Origin: Bacteroidales bacterium
Lineage (GTDB): Bacteria; Bacteroidota; Bacteroidia; Bacteroidales; VadinHA17
Assembly: GCA_016928075.1 (NCBI GenBank)
Contig: JAFGLJ010000029.1
Location: 99,705-163,704, forward strand
DNA length: 64,000 bases
Direction: 5' to 3'
Below are positions 9,731 through 19,578 of the stretch, in pieces (position 1 is the stretch's first letter; the number at the start of each line of letters is the position of its first letter). Both the position numbers and the translations under genes were made by a program. A model generated the notes under the pieces. It was not told the DNA's origin. It ran no database searches and saw only the letters and a list, made by a program, of their open reading frames with translations.

Positions 9731-11833
9731 CTAATAGAATTTACCTTTAATTTGTTCTATAATCTTTTTTGAAATTTCTTCAGGCACTTCCTCGTAGTGG
9801 GAATACTCCATTGTTGAAGTAGCCCTTCCGGAAGTCAGGGTTCTCAGTACAGTAACATAACCGAAGTTTTCTGCCAGCGGCACTTTTGCTTTTATAACCC
9901 TTGAACCTGCTTTCGATTCCATACCTTCCACTTTTCCTCTTCTCCTGTTGAAATCACCTACCACATCGCCTACAAACTCCTCGGGGGTGACTACCTCTGC
10001 CTTCATTATGGGTTCGAGCAGCACAGGGTTACATTTATGGGCTGAATGCCTCAGTGCCTGGCGTGCGGCAATTTCAAATGATAGTGTATCCGAGTCAACC
10101 GGATGGTATGAACCGTCCTTGAGTACAACTTTCAGGTTATAGAGGGGGAATCCTGCGAGAGGGCCATTTTCCATGCCGATTCTGAACCCCTTTTCCACTG
10201 AGGGGATAAATTCCCGCGGTATATTACCTCCTTTGACCTGATCGATAAACTGAAGCCCGGTAAATCCTTCTTCAGCAGGCATTATTTCAACCTCTATATC
10301 AGCAAATTTACCCTTACCACCTGTTTGTTTCTTAAACACTTCATGGTGTTCGACACTAGTGGTAAGTGCTTCTTTATATGCAACCTGTGGTTTACCCTGG
10401 TTGCATTCAATCTTGAACTCTCTTTTCAGACGGTCGATAAGTATTTCCAGGTGTAATTCACCCATTCCACTTATAATGGTTTGCCCGCTATCGGGATCGG
10501 ATTTAACCTGGAATGTAGGATCTTCCTCTGCCAGTTTATTGAGTGCTATGGCCAGTTTATCCACATCAGCCTGTGTTTTGGGCTCAACAGCAACTCCTAT
10601 AACCGGTTCCGGAAATTCCATAGACTCAAGCCATATCGGCTTGTGGATCGCACACAATGTATCTCCTGTTTTAATGTCTTTCGGACCAGAGGCTGCACAT
10701 ATATCACCTGCTGATATACTATCCTTGGGATTCTGTTTATTAGCATGCATCTGGAACAGGCGGTTTATTCTTTCTCTTTTGCCCGTGCGCATATTAAGAA
10801 CCATGTCTCCTGATTTCAGAATACCCGAATATACACGAAGGAAAGCCAGTCGTCCCACGAAAGGATCTGTGGCTATTTTAAAGGCCAGGGCAGCCATTGG
10901 TTCTTCATCATCAGGCATACGCACAACCATCTCATTGTTTTTTGGATTTATACCTTTTACACCCCCTATCTCCAGTGGTGAAGGTAAATAGGCGACAATG
11001 GCATCAAGCAGTCTCTGTATCCCCTTGTTCTTGAAAGCTGATCCGCAGAGGACCGGTACAGCGAGCCCTTCAATTGTTGACTTACGCATAACCGAGAGCA
11101 TATCTTCCCTTGTAATTGAATCTGGATTTTCCAAGTATCTCTCAAGCAAAGTATCATCAGCCTCGGCCACGGCTTCTATAAGCTTTCCCCTCCATTCTTC
11201 TGCTTCCTCTTTCAGTTCTTCCGGAATATCATGTAGCTCATATCTTGTTCCAAGGGTCTCGTCACTGAACCAAACGACAGCTTTATTTTCTATAAGGTCT
11301 ATAACACCTGTGAAATCATCGCCTGAACCTATTGGAATCTGCACCGGAACCGCGTTTGCGCTCAGTTTGTTCTTGATTTGCTCAACGACGCTGAAATAAT
11401 CAGCACCAACCCGGTCCATTTTGTTCACAAAGGCTAATTTCGGCACGCCATATTTATCGGCCTGCCTCCACACTGTTTCCGATTGCGGTTCAACACCACC
11501 GACGGCGCAGAAAATAGCGATAGCTCCGTCAAGCACTCTCAGTGAACGTTCAACCTCCACTGTGAAGTCAACGTGACCCGGAGTGTCAATAATATTGATT
11601 TTATAGTCTTTATCCCGGTATTTCCAGAAGGTAGTGGTGGCTGCAGAAGTTATGGTAATACCTCTCTCCTGTTCCTGGATCATCCAGTCCATCTGAGCAT
11701 TACCATCATGCACTTCACCCATGCGATGGGTACGACCGGTATAAAACAGAATTCGCTCTGTTGTGGTGGTCTTACCTGCATCGATGTGTGCCATGATGCC
11801 AATATTTCGTGTATATTCGAGGATATTACTCAT
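9731..11833 (-). CDS. fusA: Translation elongation factor G (canonical)
   Basis: EF-G is the GTPase that drives ribosomal translocation. The 700-residue protein has an intact G domain: P-loop AHIDAGKT (15-22), switch I RGIT (57-60), switch II DTPGH (83-87) with the catalytic His87, and NKMD (136-139). Domains II-V follow, including [16 protein letters not shown] and the domain IV block [18 protein letters not shown]. It is 17 bases after rpsG and 2 before rpsJ. A second, divergent EF-G lies at 13083-15236 on the other strand; this copy is the canonical one. Confidence 0.98.
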   Translation of the reverse strand: MSNILEYTRNIGIMAHIDAGKTTTTERILFYTGRTHRMGEVHDGNAQMDWMIQEQERGITITSAATTTFWKYRDKDYKINIIDTPGHVDFTVEVERSLRVLDGAIAIFCAVGGVEPQSETVWRQADKYGVPKLAFVNKMDRVGADYFSVVEQIKNKLSANAVPVQIPIGSGDDFTGVIDLIENKAVVWFSDETLGTRYELHDIPEELKEEAEEWRGKLIEAVAEADDTLLERYLENPDSITREDMLSVMRKSTIEGLAVPVLCGSAFKNKGIQRLLDAIVAYLPSPLEIGGVKGINPKNNEMVVRMPDDEEPMAALAFKIATDPFVGRLAFLRVYSGILKSGDMVLNMRTGKRERINRLFQMHANKQNPKDSISAGDICAASGPKDIKTGDTLCAIHKPIWLESMEFPEPVIGVAVEPKTQADVDKLAIALNKLAEEDPTFQVKSDPDSGQTIISGMGELHLEILIDRLKREFKIECNQGKPQVAYKEALTTSVEHHEVFKKQTGGKGKFADIEVEIMPAEEGFTGLQFIDQVKGGNIPREFIPSVEKGFRIGMENGPLAGFPLYNLKVVLKDGSYHPVDSDTLSFEIAARQALRHSAHKCNPVLLEPIMKAEVVTPEEFVGDVVGDFNRRRGKVEGMESKAGSRVIKAKVPLAENFGYVTVLRTLTSGRATSTMEYSHYEEVPEEISKKIIEQIKGKFY

Positions 11834-11850
11834 ATTGCTTTTTGGTCTAT

Positions 11851-12327
11851 CTAAAACCGGAAATGGGCAAATGCTTTATTTGCTTCAGCCATCCGGTGTG
11901 TGTCTTCTTTTCTTTTAAATGCTCCTCCTTCACCATTATATGCTGCAATAACTTCTGCAGCCAGTCTCTCTGCCATGTTTTTCCCCGGTCTTTTACGGGC
12001 AAAGAATATAAGGTTCTTCATGCTTATACTTATTTTCCTGTCTCCCCTGACTTCCATGGGCACCTGAAATGTGGCACCACCTACTCTGCGGCTTTTCACC
12101 TCAACCTGTGGTGTAACATTTTCGAGTGCCTGCTTCCAAATTTCCAGGGCACTCTTTTCCTGGTCCTTCATCTTCCCTTCAACAATGTCCAGAGAATCAT
12201 AAAATATCTTGAATGCAAGATTTTTCTTACCGTTCAGCATCAGGTTATTAACAAACCTGGTTACATAAGGGTCATTGAATTTAGGATCAGGAAGAATGAT
12301 CCTCCTTTTTGGTCTTGATTTTCTCAT
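11851..12327 (-). CDS. rpsG: 30S ribosomal protein S7
   Basis: S7 nucleates assembly of the small-subunit head and in E. coli represses the str operon. The 158-residue protein shows [40 protein letters not shown] and the C-terminal [20 protein letters not shown]. Length is standard. It is 26 bases after rpsL and 17 before fusA. Confidence 0.97.
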   Translation of the reverse strand: MRKSRPKRRIILPDPKFNDPYVTRFVNNLMLNGKKNLAFKIFYDSLDIVEGKMKDQEKSALEIWKQALENVTPQVEVKSRRVGGATFQVPMEVRGDRKISISMKNLIFFARKRPGKNMAERLAAEVIAAYNGEGGAFKRKEDTHRMAEANKAFAHFRF

Positions 12328-12353
12328 TATCTAACTCCTTACATTGTTAACAA

Positions 12354-12728
12354 CTATTTTTTGGGCTTTTTGGCCCCATATTTTGAACGTCTCTGCGTAC
12401 GGCCTTCGACACCTGATGTGTCAAGTGCTCCACGTATGAGGTGGTACCGTACTCCCGGAAGGTCTTTAACCCTTCCTCCCCTTAGCAAAACTATTGAGTG
12501 TTCCTGGAGATTATGTCCTTCTCCCGGGATATAAGCATTGACTTCCTTGCCATTCGTAAGCCTTACCCTTGCAACTTTACGCATGGCTGAATTAGGCTTC
12601 TTAGGTGTTGTTGTGTATACACGTACACATACACCCCTTCGCTGAGGACATGAATCCAAAGCAGGTGCTTTGCTTTTCTCAGCAAGCTTTTTTCTACCCT
12701 TTCTAACTAATTGTTGTATCGTTGGCAT
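12354..12728 (-). CDS. rpsL: 30S ribosomal protein S12
   Basis: S12 contributes to the decoding centre. The 124-residue protein starts [15 protein letters not shown] and has the two decoding loops in wild-type form: TTPKKPNSA (Lys43/44) and [12 protein letters not shown] (Lys88 region), the places where streptomycin-resistance mutations fall in other bacteria. It is the first gene of the array, so the promoter and leader should lie in 12729-13082. Confidence 0.97.
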   Translation of the reverse strand: MPTIQQLVRKGRKKLAEKSKAPALDSCPQRRGVCVRVYTTTPKKPNSAMRKVARVRLTNGKEVNAYIPGEGHNLQEHSIVLLRGGRVKDLPGVRYHLIRGALDTSGVEGRTQRRSKYGAKKPKK

Positions 12729-12778
12729 AAATACAATTGTTTATATTAAACTGTAAATAAAAATATCCATCTTCATCA

Positions 12779-12867
12779 CGGGGTAAAATTCCCCGCCTGC
12801 AGCATCTTGCAGCTATACTGGTTTTCGCTCTCTTTATGTACCTGAAAAACGTAAGTTATTTACAGGT
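12779..12867 (-). promoter_or_regulatory. Candidate structured leader of the rpsL operon
   Basis: Three consecutive short hairpins within 90 bases (see arms above, at 12779-12795, 12797-12812 and 12840-12867) lie 51-139 bases upstream of the rpsL start. Ribosomal operons are commonly autoregulated through folded leaders bound by S7, S12 or other proteins. This is an inference from the hairpins only; I do not recognise a described leader family. Confidence 0.35.
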
Positions 12868-13019
12868 TCCTTCCCGATTGTTTCCCTGGAAAATTTTTTA
12901 TTCACTTACTCTGAGGAGGAAACCACCGGTACTCCTGGGTCTCAAAAACCGGCGCAAAGAAATGCAATTTTTTTGTAACATGCAAACAATGGATGAAGAA
13001 AACTAGTATTTTTTTTTAT

Positions 13020-13027
13020 TATCTTTG
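13020..13027 (+). promoter_or_regulatory. Promoter -7 box for the EF-G paralogue
   Basis: TATCTTTG matches the Bacteroidota -7 consensus TAnnTTTG exactly and lies 55 bases before the ATG at 13083. No TTTG is present at the expected -33 spacing, so the assignment rests on the -7 box alone. Confidence 0.5.
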
Positions 13028-13082
13028 TCCGCTCAAATCGGGTATATATAAAATATTGTATAATAAATAATAATTGTAAAGG

Positions 13083-15236
13083 ATGAAAAAATATCAAGCC
13101 GGACAGATCAAGTCAATAGCACTTCTTGGAAATTCGGGCTCAGGCAAAACAACTTTTGCTGAAGCAATGCTTTTCAATGGTGGAATTATTGAAAGAAGAG
13201 GCTCTGTTGAACACAAGAACACCGTATCTGACTACCGACCCATAGAGCATGAGAACGAGAACTCTATTTTCTCGTCAGTACTTTATACCGAATATGATGA
13301 TCATAAAATTAACATCCTTGACACACCCGGACTTGATGATTTTGCAGGTGGAGTGATATCATCATTACATGTTGCAGATTCGTCTGTGTTATTGATCAAT
13401 GTCCAAAACGGTGTTGAAGTGGGGACCGAGATACATTTCCGTCATGCTGAAAAACAGAGTAAGCCTGTCATCATATGCATTAATGGCCTTGACCATGAGA
13501 AAACAAATTTTGATAAATCAATGGAGATGCTCAGGGACCGTTTCGGGGGAAATGTCACACTGATACAATACCCTGTAAACGAAGGACAGGATTTTGATTC
13601 TATAATTGATGTCATCAAAATGAAGATGCTCAGATATCCCAAAGGCGGTGGAAAATACGAAGAGGTGGATATTCCTTCTGAATATGCTGACAGAGCTGAA
13701 GAATTACAGTCAGAGCTTATAGAGAAAGCTGCTGAAAATGATGAGTCATTAATGGAGATTTTCTTTGAAAATGACACCCTCACCGAGGAAGAGATGAAGA
13801 GCGGCATTAAAATAGGCCTGATAAACAGGGGAATTTTCCCTGTATTATGCTCCTCGGCAAAAAATAATATCGGGGTTGACAGGCTCGCTGAATTTATCTG
13901 CAATGTAGCTCCTGCCGCTGCAGATATGCCCGAGTGGACAACTGAGGACGGTAATAAAGTGAAATGTGATGCTGATAGCCCTGCTGCATTATTTGTCTTT
14001 AAATCCTCAATGGAAGAACATATAGGAGAAATAAACTACTTTAAGGTAATATCGGGTAAAATAACTGAAAATCTTGATGTTGTTAATGCTAATAATAGCA
14101 CCAAGGAAAGGTTATCACAGTTATATGTCAGTACGGGGAAAAACAGGACGAAAATATCAGAGCTTGCAGCCGGAGATATAGGTGCAGTGGTGAAGCTGAA
14201 AAATACCAAAACGAACCATACTCTTAACAGCCAGGGAAGCCAGAAATTCCCGCAGATAAAATTCCCGGAACCAAAATACCGCACTGCCATTAAGCCCCTC
14301 AGTGAAGGAGACGAAGAGAAGCTCGGAGAAGCACTGAGCCGAATGCACCAGGAAGATCCCACAATACTGGTTGAATATTCAAAAGAGCTTAAGCAGATAA
14401 TAGTTCACGGACAGGGCGAGTATCATTTGAATATACTGAAATGGCATCTTGACAATATTTTCAAGATTGAAACCGAATTTTATGCCCCCAAAATACCTTA
14501 TCGTGAAACTATTACCAAAGCAGCGCAGGCTGACTACAGGCATAAGAAACAGTCAGGTGGCGCCGGCCAGTTCGGAGAGGTGCATATGATTATTGAACCA
14601 TATGAAGAAGGTTCGGCTCCAAATCCTTTAATGAAAATAAATGGCAAGGAATATAAGCTGTCAATTAGAGACAAAGAAGAATATAAGCTTTCATGGGGAG
14701 GAGTGCTTGAATATATAAATTGTATCGTAGGTGGCTCTATTGATGCAAGGTTTATGCCGGCTATCCTGAAAGGTATAATGGAAAAAATGGAAGAAGGACC
14801 TCTTACGGGTTCATATGCCCGTGACATCAGGGTCTATGTATATGACGGTAAAATGCACCCGGTAGATTCAAACGAGATATCATTTAAACTTGCAGGCCGC
14901 AATGCCTTCAGCATAGCTTTCAAAGCCGCCAATCCCAAAATACTTGAACCTGTATATGACGTTGAAATAATGGTTCCTTCAGACAGGATGGGTGATGTTA
15001 TAAGTGACCTGCAGGGACGCAGAGGTATGGTGCTTGGAATGAACAGCGAAAAAGGGTTTGAAGTGGTAAAAGCAAAAGTTCCCCTGGCTGAAATGAATAA
15101 ATACTCAACAGCACTGAGCTCGCTCACGGGAGGACGTGCAATGTATACCATGAAATTTGCTGAATACGTACAGGTTCCTTCCGATATCCAGGATTCTGTA
15201 ATCAAGGCTTACACGGCTCAGCAGGAGGAAGAATAG
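13083..15236 (+). CDS. fusA2: EF-G paralogue lacking the catalytic histidine (EF-G2 type)
   Basis: This 717-residue protein has all five EF-G domains but a changed GTPase centre. The P-loop GNSGSGKT (16-23) is intact. Switch II reads DTPGLDD (80-86), with Leu84 where EF-G has its catalytic His. The switch I RGITI motif is replaced by NENSI, and NKMD by NGLD. Domain IV (MHPVDSNEISFKLAGRNAF) and domain V are well kept. Bacteroides EF-G2 has been reported to promote translocation without GTP hydrolysis; this protein looks like the same group, but that is inference. It is transcribed divergently from the ribosomal operon. An intrinsic terminator follows at 15282. Confidence 0.93.
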   Translation: MKKYQAGQIKSIALLGNSGSGKTTFAEAMLFNGGIIERRGSVEHKNTVSDYRPIEHENENSIFSSVLYTEYDDHKINILDTPGLDDFAGGVISSLHVADSSVLLINVQNGVEVGTEIHFRHAEKQSKPVIICINGLDHEKTNFDKSMEMLRDRFGGNVTLIQYPVNEGQDFDSIIDVIKMKMLRYPKGGGKYEEVDIPSEYADRAEELQSELIEKAAENDESLMEIFFENDTLTEEEMKSGIKIGLINRGIFPVLCSSAKNNIGVDRLAEFICNVAPAAADMPEWTTEDGNKVKCDADSPAALFVFKSSMEEHIGEINYFKVISGKITENLDVVNANNSTKERLSQLYVSTGKNRTKISELAAGDIGAVVKLKNTKTNHTLNSQGSQKFPQIKFPEPKYRTAIKPLSEGDEEKLGEALSRMHQEDPTILVEYSKELKQIIVHGQGEYHLNILKWHLDNIFKIETEFYAPKIPYRETITKAAQADYRHKKQSGGAGQFGEVHMIIEPYEEGSAPNPLMKINGKEYKLSIRDKEEYKLSWGGVLEYINCIVGGSIDARFMPAILKGIMEKMEEGPLTGSYARDIRVYVYDGKMHPVDSNEISFKLAGRNAFSIAFKAANPKILEPVYDVEIMVPSDRMGDVISDLQGRRGMVLGMNSEKGFEVVKAKVPLAEMNKYSTALSSLTGGRAMYTMKFAEYVQVPSDIQDSVIKAYTAQQEEE

Positions 15237-15281
15237 AACAGATTACTCAGATTTTATACCAGATCACACAGATAAATGACA

Positions 15282-15310
15282 GGCATGGATATTAAAACCA
15301 TGCCTTTTTT
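15282..15310 (+). terminator. Intrinsic terminator of the EF-G paralogue
   Basis: A perfect stem GGCATGG / CCATGCC with a nine-base A/T-rich loop is followed directly by six T residues. It lies 45 bases after the stop at 15236. Confidence 0.85.
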
Positions 15311-15323
15311 ATTATATTCTCAT

Positions 15324-15331
15324 TAACTTTG
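15324..15331 (+). promoter_or_regulatory. Promoter -7 box for the 226-residue secreted protein
   Basis: TAACTTTG matches TAnnTTTG and lies 24 bases before the ATG at 15356, just after the upstream terminator. No TTTG is seen at -33. Confidence 0.55.
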
Positions 15332-15355
15332 TAGTGAATATTAAAATCTATAATT

Positions 15356-16036
15356 ATGAAACGAACATATATCAGTTTATTATTAATTGTTTGCGCCTTA
15401 TCACTGTCAGCCCAGAACCTTTGGCTTGGGGCAGAGGGACAGAAGTTTTATGACGAACTTATTCTGAGGAAAGCTGCCAGGGGAGAAGTTGAAAGTTACG
15501 AAGGATCTCCCTACATGGACGAGGAATTTACTGAAGCAACTATAGTATCATCGGAAAACCAGGTGTTCAATAAAGTGCCTTTAAGGTATAATGTTTATTA
15601 CGATCTTTTTGAGGTTCAGTTGGATGAAGGTGTTTTTAACCTTAAGCGCGGCGGAGTGGTGGCGAAAGTCAGTCTGCAGGGGCATGACTTTGTATATACC
15701 ACGTACGATTATCAATCAACTGAAGGAGAAGGTTACCTCGAACTTATTATTGAAGGCAGGTATAAACTTTATAAGCAACACCAGATAGTATTTAAGGAAG
15801 CTGAACCTGCGCAACCTTACCAGGAAGCCAAACCAGCCATGTTTCAGGAACGAGACCCATTGTTTTACATAGCCTTTAATGACAACCGGCCTGTATTTAT
15901 CAAGAATAAGAGCAACCTGATGGAAATTGCCGGGGATAATGAGAAAGCCCTTAAGGATTTCATCAAGGACAACAGGATTAAGATAAGGGATGAAGAAGAT
16001 ATTGTGAAGGTGGTTGAATATCTGAATTATGAATAA
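15356..16036 (+). CDS. Secreted protein of unknown function
   Basis: I do not recognise this 226-residue protein. It begins with a signal peptide (MKRTYISLLLIVCALSLSAQ) with a likely cut after SAQ, as is common for exported Bacteroidota proteins. The mature part is beta-rich and acidic, with LRYNVYYDLFEVQ and GRYKLYKQHQIVFKE segments; it ends with a helical stretch (DNEKALKDFIKDNRIKIRDEEDIVKVVEYL). No Cys follows the signal, so it is not a lipoprotein. It has its own promoter and faces the efflux operon convergently. Confidence 0.85.
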   Translation: MKRTYISLLLIVCALSLSAQNLWLGAEGQKFYDELILRKAARGEVESYEGSPYMDEEFTEATIVSSENQVFNKVPLRYNVYYDLFEVQLDEGVFNLKRGGVVAKVSLQGHDFVYTTYDYQSTEGEGYLELIIEGRYKLYKQHQIVFKEAEPAQPYQEAKPAMFQERDPLFYIAFNDNRPVFIKNKSNLMEIAGDNEKALKDFIKDNRIKIRDEEDIVKVVEYLNYE

Positions 16037-16111
16037 TGAATATCGAATACCGAATGTCGAATTACATTTGGAATACGCATTTCAACATTCGATATTCGTT
16101 ACTCGTTATTC
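16037..16111. repeat. GAATATCGAAT-type intergenic repeat
   Basis: The whole gap between two convergent genes consists of variants of GAATATCGAAT: on the left half GAATATCGAATACCGAATG, on the right half its reverse complement (ATTCGATATTCG) and ATTCGTTACTCGTTATTC. The halves can fold into a long imperfect hairpin, so it may serve as a bidirectional transcription end. Related tracts occur at 28412-28444 and 31318-31352. Confidence 0.75.
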
Positions 16112-16403
16112 AATAAGAACCGGTAACATCCCAGACAAATGCCCTTGCCCCTACATCCGTATTCTGCTCATCCATCTTTTTCACGGCATTAAGCAGTTTG
16201 TCCACCTTCTCATCTTCAACAATGGTTAGGGTGGCTGAATTAATCTCCGGCCATGTATGCGTTCCCAGGTGAGGAACACCTCCCCTGCTACCGCGCCCTT
16301 TCATATTATTCCATTCCGAATACCCGCTTATTCCAAAACTGTCGAGTATGAAATCAACTTTCTCATTATGAGCCTGGTTATATACTATAAATACTGCTTT
16401 CAT
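16110..16403 (-). CDS. PII-like transporter-associated protein (PG0541 type)
   Basis: The 97-residue protein from the ATG at 16403 (MKAVFIVYNQAHNEKVDFIL) looks like the small PII/CutA-type ferredoxin-like proteins found beside RND pumps in Bacteroidota. A TTG at 16409 would add two residues and is less likely. Seen: GISGYSEWNNMKGRGSRGG, corresponding to a PII-like T-loop region, and a final helix (VDKLLNAVKKMDE). It follows the RND gene by about 10 bases, as the last gene of the tetR-tolC-MFP-RND operon. A regulatory ligand-binding role for the pump is inferred from context only. Confidence 0.8.
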   Translation of the reverse strand: MKAVFIVYNQAHNEKVDFILDSFGISGYSEWNNMKGRGSRGGVPHLGTHTWPEINSATLTIVEDEKVDKLLNAVKKMDEQNTDVGARAFVWDVTGSY

Positions 16404-16413
16404 AATCAATTTT

Positions 16414-19400
16414 TTAACTTGTTGTCATTTCAGCTCCATTAAGGAAATCATATTTCTCCTGCGCTTTACGTTTTTTATCTCTTTCTCCTCTCCTGGCAAA
16501 AATCACATATACAACAGGAACAAGTACAAGGGTAACCATTGTAGAGAAGATAAGTCCACCGATAACTGATATTCCCATTGGGCTCCATATTTCTGATCCT
16601 TCACCTATGCTCATTGCAAGAGGGAACATTGCTAAAATGGTGGTGGCAGAAGTCATCAATACAGGTCTTAACCTTGACCGGCCAGAGACTGAAACAGCCT
16701 CATAGAGTTCAAGACCTCTGTCACGCTGAAGATTTATAAAATCAACAAGCACTATAGCATTCTTAACAACTATACCTATAAGCATAACAGCGCCTATACC
16801 TGCAATGAGGTTCAGAGTTGTACCTGTAACAAAAAGTGCAATTGCTACACCTGAGAATGAGAAAGGTATCGAAAACATGATTATCAGAGGCATTTTTAAG
16901 GATTCAAACTGGGAGGCCATGACGAGGTATACCAGGATAAGGCTAACCACCATTAAAAGGCCAAGGTCCGTGAAAGATTCCATTTGTTCCTCTATAGTAC
17001 CCGATATTTGTACCTGGACACCTGACGGTGTTTCAAGATCAGCAATAACCTGTTCTATGTCATTTGCTATATCACCAAGTGCTCGTTGATAGGGTGTTGC
17101 AGAGACAGTTAGAATCCTCTGTCTTCTTTTATGTTCAATATTTGGTGCAGACAGGTATTCTTTAATCTCGGCAATTTCTCCCAGTTTCACGCTCTGGCCC
17201 TGGCTGTTCATGATACTGATATTCATGACATCAGTAATGGAATTCCTGGACTCTTCTTTGAATCTGACAATAACATCATATTCATCGCCAAACTCCCTGA
17301 GGCGTGTAGCTGTCATACCATCAACCCTGTTTTTAATAGCCGTGGATACTGTAGCTGTGTTAAGGCCATGTCTTATCATTTTTTCCTGGTCAAGTACTAT
17401 CTGTAACTCAGGTTTTGAAGGATCACGACTTATCTGAACATCCTTGGCCCCTTCAATCATACTGATCTTAGATGCCAACTCTTCTGCAACTATGTTTGTT
17501 TCTGCAATATTGTACCCGTATATATCTACTTCAATATTATTGCCCATGAAACCCATTCCTCCTCCGCCACCGGCATCAACCTGGTAGCTAATAATTTCAG
17601 GGAATTTATCCAGTTCCTCCCTGAATGCCTCGGCGATTTCCCAAACCGTTCTATCCCTCTCTTCAACTTCAGACAGGCGAAGGGTATAAGATATTGTATG
17701 TGTACCGGAAGTTGAGAACAATGAAGCAAAATTAACTCCCTCTCCTGTGCCGGTGGATGATGATACCAGTTCCACTTCGGGAAATGATGTCTCAATAATA
17801 TTGCCAAGCTGTTCTGTCACCTCCTTTGTAACGCTCACTCTTGTACCTGTTTGCAATTCAATGCTCGCTGTTATATTTGATTCATCAGCCTGGGGTATGA
17901 ACTCGGTGCCCACAGATGTTAGTAGCATCATTGATCCTACAAATACAAATATTGATATAAGAGTCACAATAGTTTTATGCCTGAGTGACCACCTGAGGGT
18001 TGATTCATAGAATCCTTCAAACCTGTCAATTCCTTTCTTTATCGTATTATCATAACTGAATTTCCTTTTAGGTTTATTGTTGATACGCAGTCTTAGAAGC
18101 AATGCACTCAGGGTAGGAGTAAGTGTTATTGCGGCAATTGTTGATGTTACAACCGTGAGTGTCACAATCAGCCCCAGCTGTCTGAAAAGCACACCTGTCA
18201 ATCCACCTACGAAAGTTAAGGGGAAGAAAACAGCTACTACTGTAAGTGTGGTAACTATTACGGCAAGCCATACCTCATTTGTGGCATAAATAGCAGCTTC
18301 GCGCGGATGGCTCTTTCTCTCAATGTGCTTGGTAATGTTCTCAAGTATAACAATTGCATCATCAACCACCATACCAATGGCAATGGATAATGATGAAAGG
18401 GAAATTATGTTAATGGAATTACCCGAAATAAAAAGGTAAATGAATGCAACTATCAGGGATATTGGTATCGTAAGGATAACAATGAATGTAGCCCTCCAGC
18501 GGCCAAGGAAGAACAACACAACCAGAATCACAAATATGGCTGCGAACAAAAGTGCGTTTGTAAGATTATTTATAGATCCTACGATAAATTCCGATGCATC
18601 CAGTATAGGTTCTATCTTAACATCCGGTGGAAGATCTTTTTCCAGATCTTTCAGTGTTTTTTTAACTTCCCTTGCCACCTCCACCGTATTACCACCGGAC
18701 TGCTTCTGAACAAACATACGCATCCCCAGCACACCGTTAATTCGTTCTTCCAGTTTGGTGTCTCTCACTGTATCCTTAATATCAGCAATATCACTGAGAT
18801 AGATGGTATTGCCATTATAGCTTCCAACCACGATTTCTTTAAGCATATCACTGCCAACAAACTCACCCTGTATCCGTAATGGATAGTCCAGCTTACCCAT
18901 TTCAAGAAATCCTGCAGGTGTATTGAGGTTTTCAGCCATTAAAATGCTGCCAATTTGTTCAATTGTCATGTTATATGCTTCAAGCTTCCGGGGATCAACC
19001 TCAACATATATTTCCCTGCCCGGTGCTCCGGCAATACCTACCGAACCGATACCCTCGATCCTGTTCAGGGGATTTACAATCTTCTCATCCAGTATCTTTT
19101 CCAATCCTTCATAACTTTCCTCCGCTGTGATAGCATAGAATATTATCGGCATCATGCTGGAATTAAATTTCAGGATGGTAGGGTCTTCAGCATCCTCGGG
19201 AAGGAAGCTGACAATGAAATTCATTGCATCCCTTACTTCATTTGCCGCTTCATCGAGGTTTGTTTCATATTCGAATTCAAGAAATATGATTGAGGTGTTA
19301 TCGCTGGATACAGATGTGATCTCTTTCAGATTACTAACAGTATTTAATGAACCTTCCAATAAATCCGTTACATTGGTCTCAATATCAGATGCACTTGCAC

Positions 19401-19557
19401 CGGGATAGGAAGTAAAAACTGTGAGGAAAGGCAGTTCAATCTCAGGATACAAATCCACCGGTAGCCTTGTTAGTGAATATAACCCTACAACCATCAAAGC
19501 GACAAATATCAGTATGGTTGTTAGTGGCCTTTTTACTGCACTGCTATATATACTCAT
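16414..19557 (-). CDS. RND efflux transporter, inner-membrane pump (HAE1/AcrB type)
   Basis: This 1047-residue protein is the proton-driven pump of a tripartite efflux system. Length and layout are typical of AcrB-like pumps: first membrane helix at about 11-31, a large periplasmic loop, helix 4 with the proton-relay GMVVDD (Asp399-Asp400), the long RND motif GLTGVLFRQLGLIVTLTV, a second periplasmic loop, and GIVVKNAIVLVDF with the essential Lys. The repeated-half architecture is complete. A Gly-rich loop (GGGGGMGFMGN) lies in the second periplasmic part. It is 21 bases downstream of its membrane-fusion partner. The substrate cannot be told from sequence. Confidence 0.96.
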   Translation of the reverse strand: MSIYSSAVKRPLTTILIFVALMVVGLYSLTRLPVDLYPEIELPFLTVFTSYPGASASDIETNVTDLLEGSLNTVSNLKEITSVSSDNTSIIFLEFEYETNLDEAANEVRDAMNFIVSFLPEDAEDPTILKFNSSMMPIIFYAITAEESYEGLEKILDEKIVNPLNRIEGIGSVGIAGAPGREIYVEVDPRKLEAYNMTIEQIGSILMAENLNTPAGFLEMGKLDYPLRIQGEFVGSDMLKEIVVGSYNGNTIYLSDIADIKDTVRDTKLEERINGVLGMRMFVQKQSGGNTVEVAREVKKTLKDLEKDLPPDVKIEPILDASEFIVGSINNLTNALLFAAIFVILVVLFFLGRWRATFIVILTIPISLIVAFIYLFISGNSINIISLSSLSIAIGMVVDDAIVILENITKHIERKSHPREAAIYATNEVWLAVIVTTLTVVAVFFPLTFVGGLTGVLFRQLGLIVTLTVVTSTIAAITLTPTLSALLLRLRINNKPKRKFSYDNTIKKGIDRFEGFYESTLRWSLRHKTIVTLISIFVFVGSMMLLTSVGTEFIPQADESNITASIELQTGTRVSVTKEVTEQLGNIIETSFPEVELVSSSTGTGEGVNFASLFSTSGTHTISYTLRLSEVEERDRTVWEIAEAFREELDKFPEIISYQVDAGGGGGMGFMGNNIEVDIYGYNIAETNIVAEELASKISMIEGAKDVQISRDPSKPELQIVLDQEKMIRHGLNTATVSTAIKNRVDGMTATRLREFGDEYDVIVRFKEESRNSITDVMNISIMNSQGQSVKLGEIAEIKEYLSAPNIEHKRRQRILTVSATPYQRALGDIANDIEQVIADLETPSGVQVQISGTIEEQMESFTDLGLLMVVSLILVYLVMASQFESLKMPLIIMFSIPFSFSGVAIALFVTGTTLNLIAGIGAVMLIGIVVKNAIVLVDFINLQRDRGLELYEAVSVSGRSRLRPVLMTSATTILAMFPLAMSIGEGSEIWSPMGISVIGGLIFSTMVTLVLVPVVYVIFARRGERDKKRKAQEKYDFLNGAEMTTS

Positions 19558-19578
19558 TTAAGTTTATTTTCAGAGTGA

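Larger units (their letters stand above)
12729..13082. other. Divergent intergenic region with structured str leader
   Basis: This 354-base gap separates rpsL (minus) from the EF-G paralogue (plus). On the rpsL side three inverted repeats can be seen: CGGGG/CCCCG at 12779-12795, CTGCA/TGCAG at 12797-12812, and ACCTG/CAGGT at 12840-12867. Further out, a CCGG pair brackets a G-rich segment near 12935-12960. They fit a folded 5' leader of the ribosomal transcript. I found no exact TAnnTTTG box for the minus strand; a clear one exists for the plus strand at 13020-13027. Confidence 0.5.
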
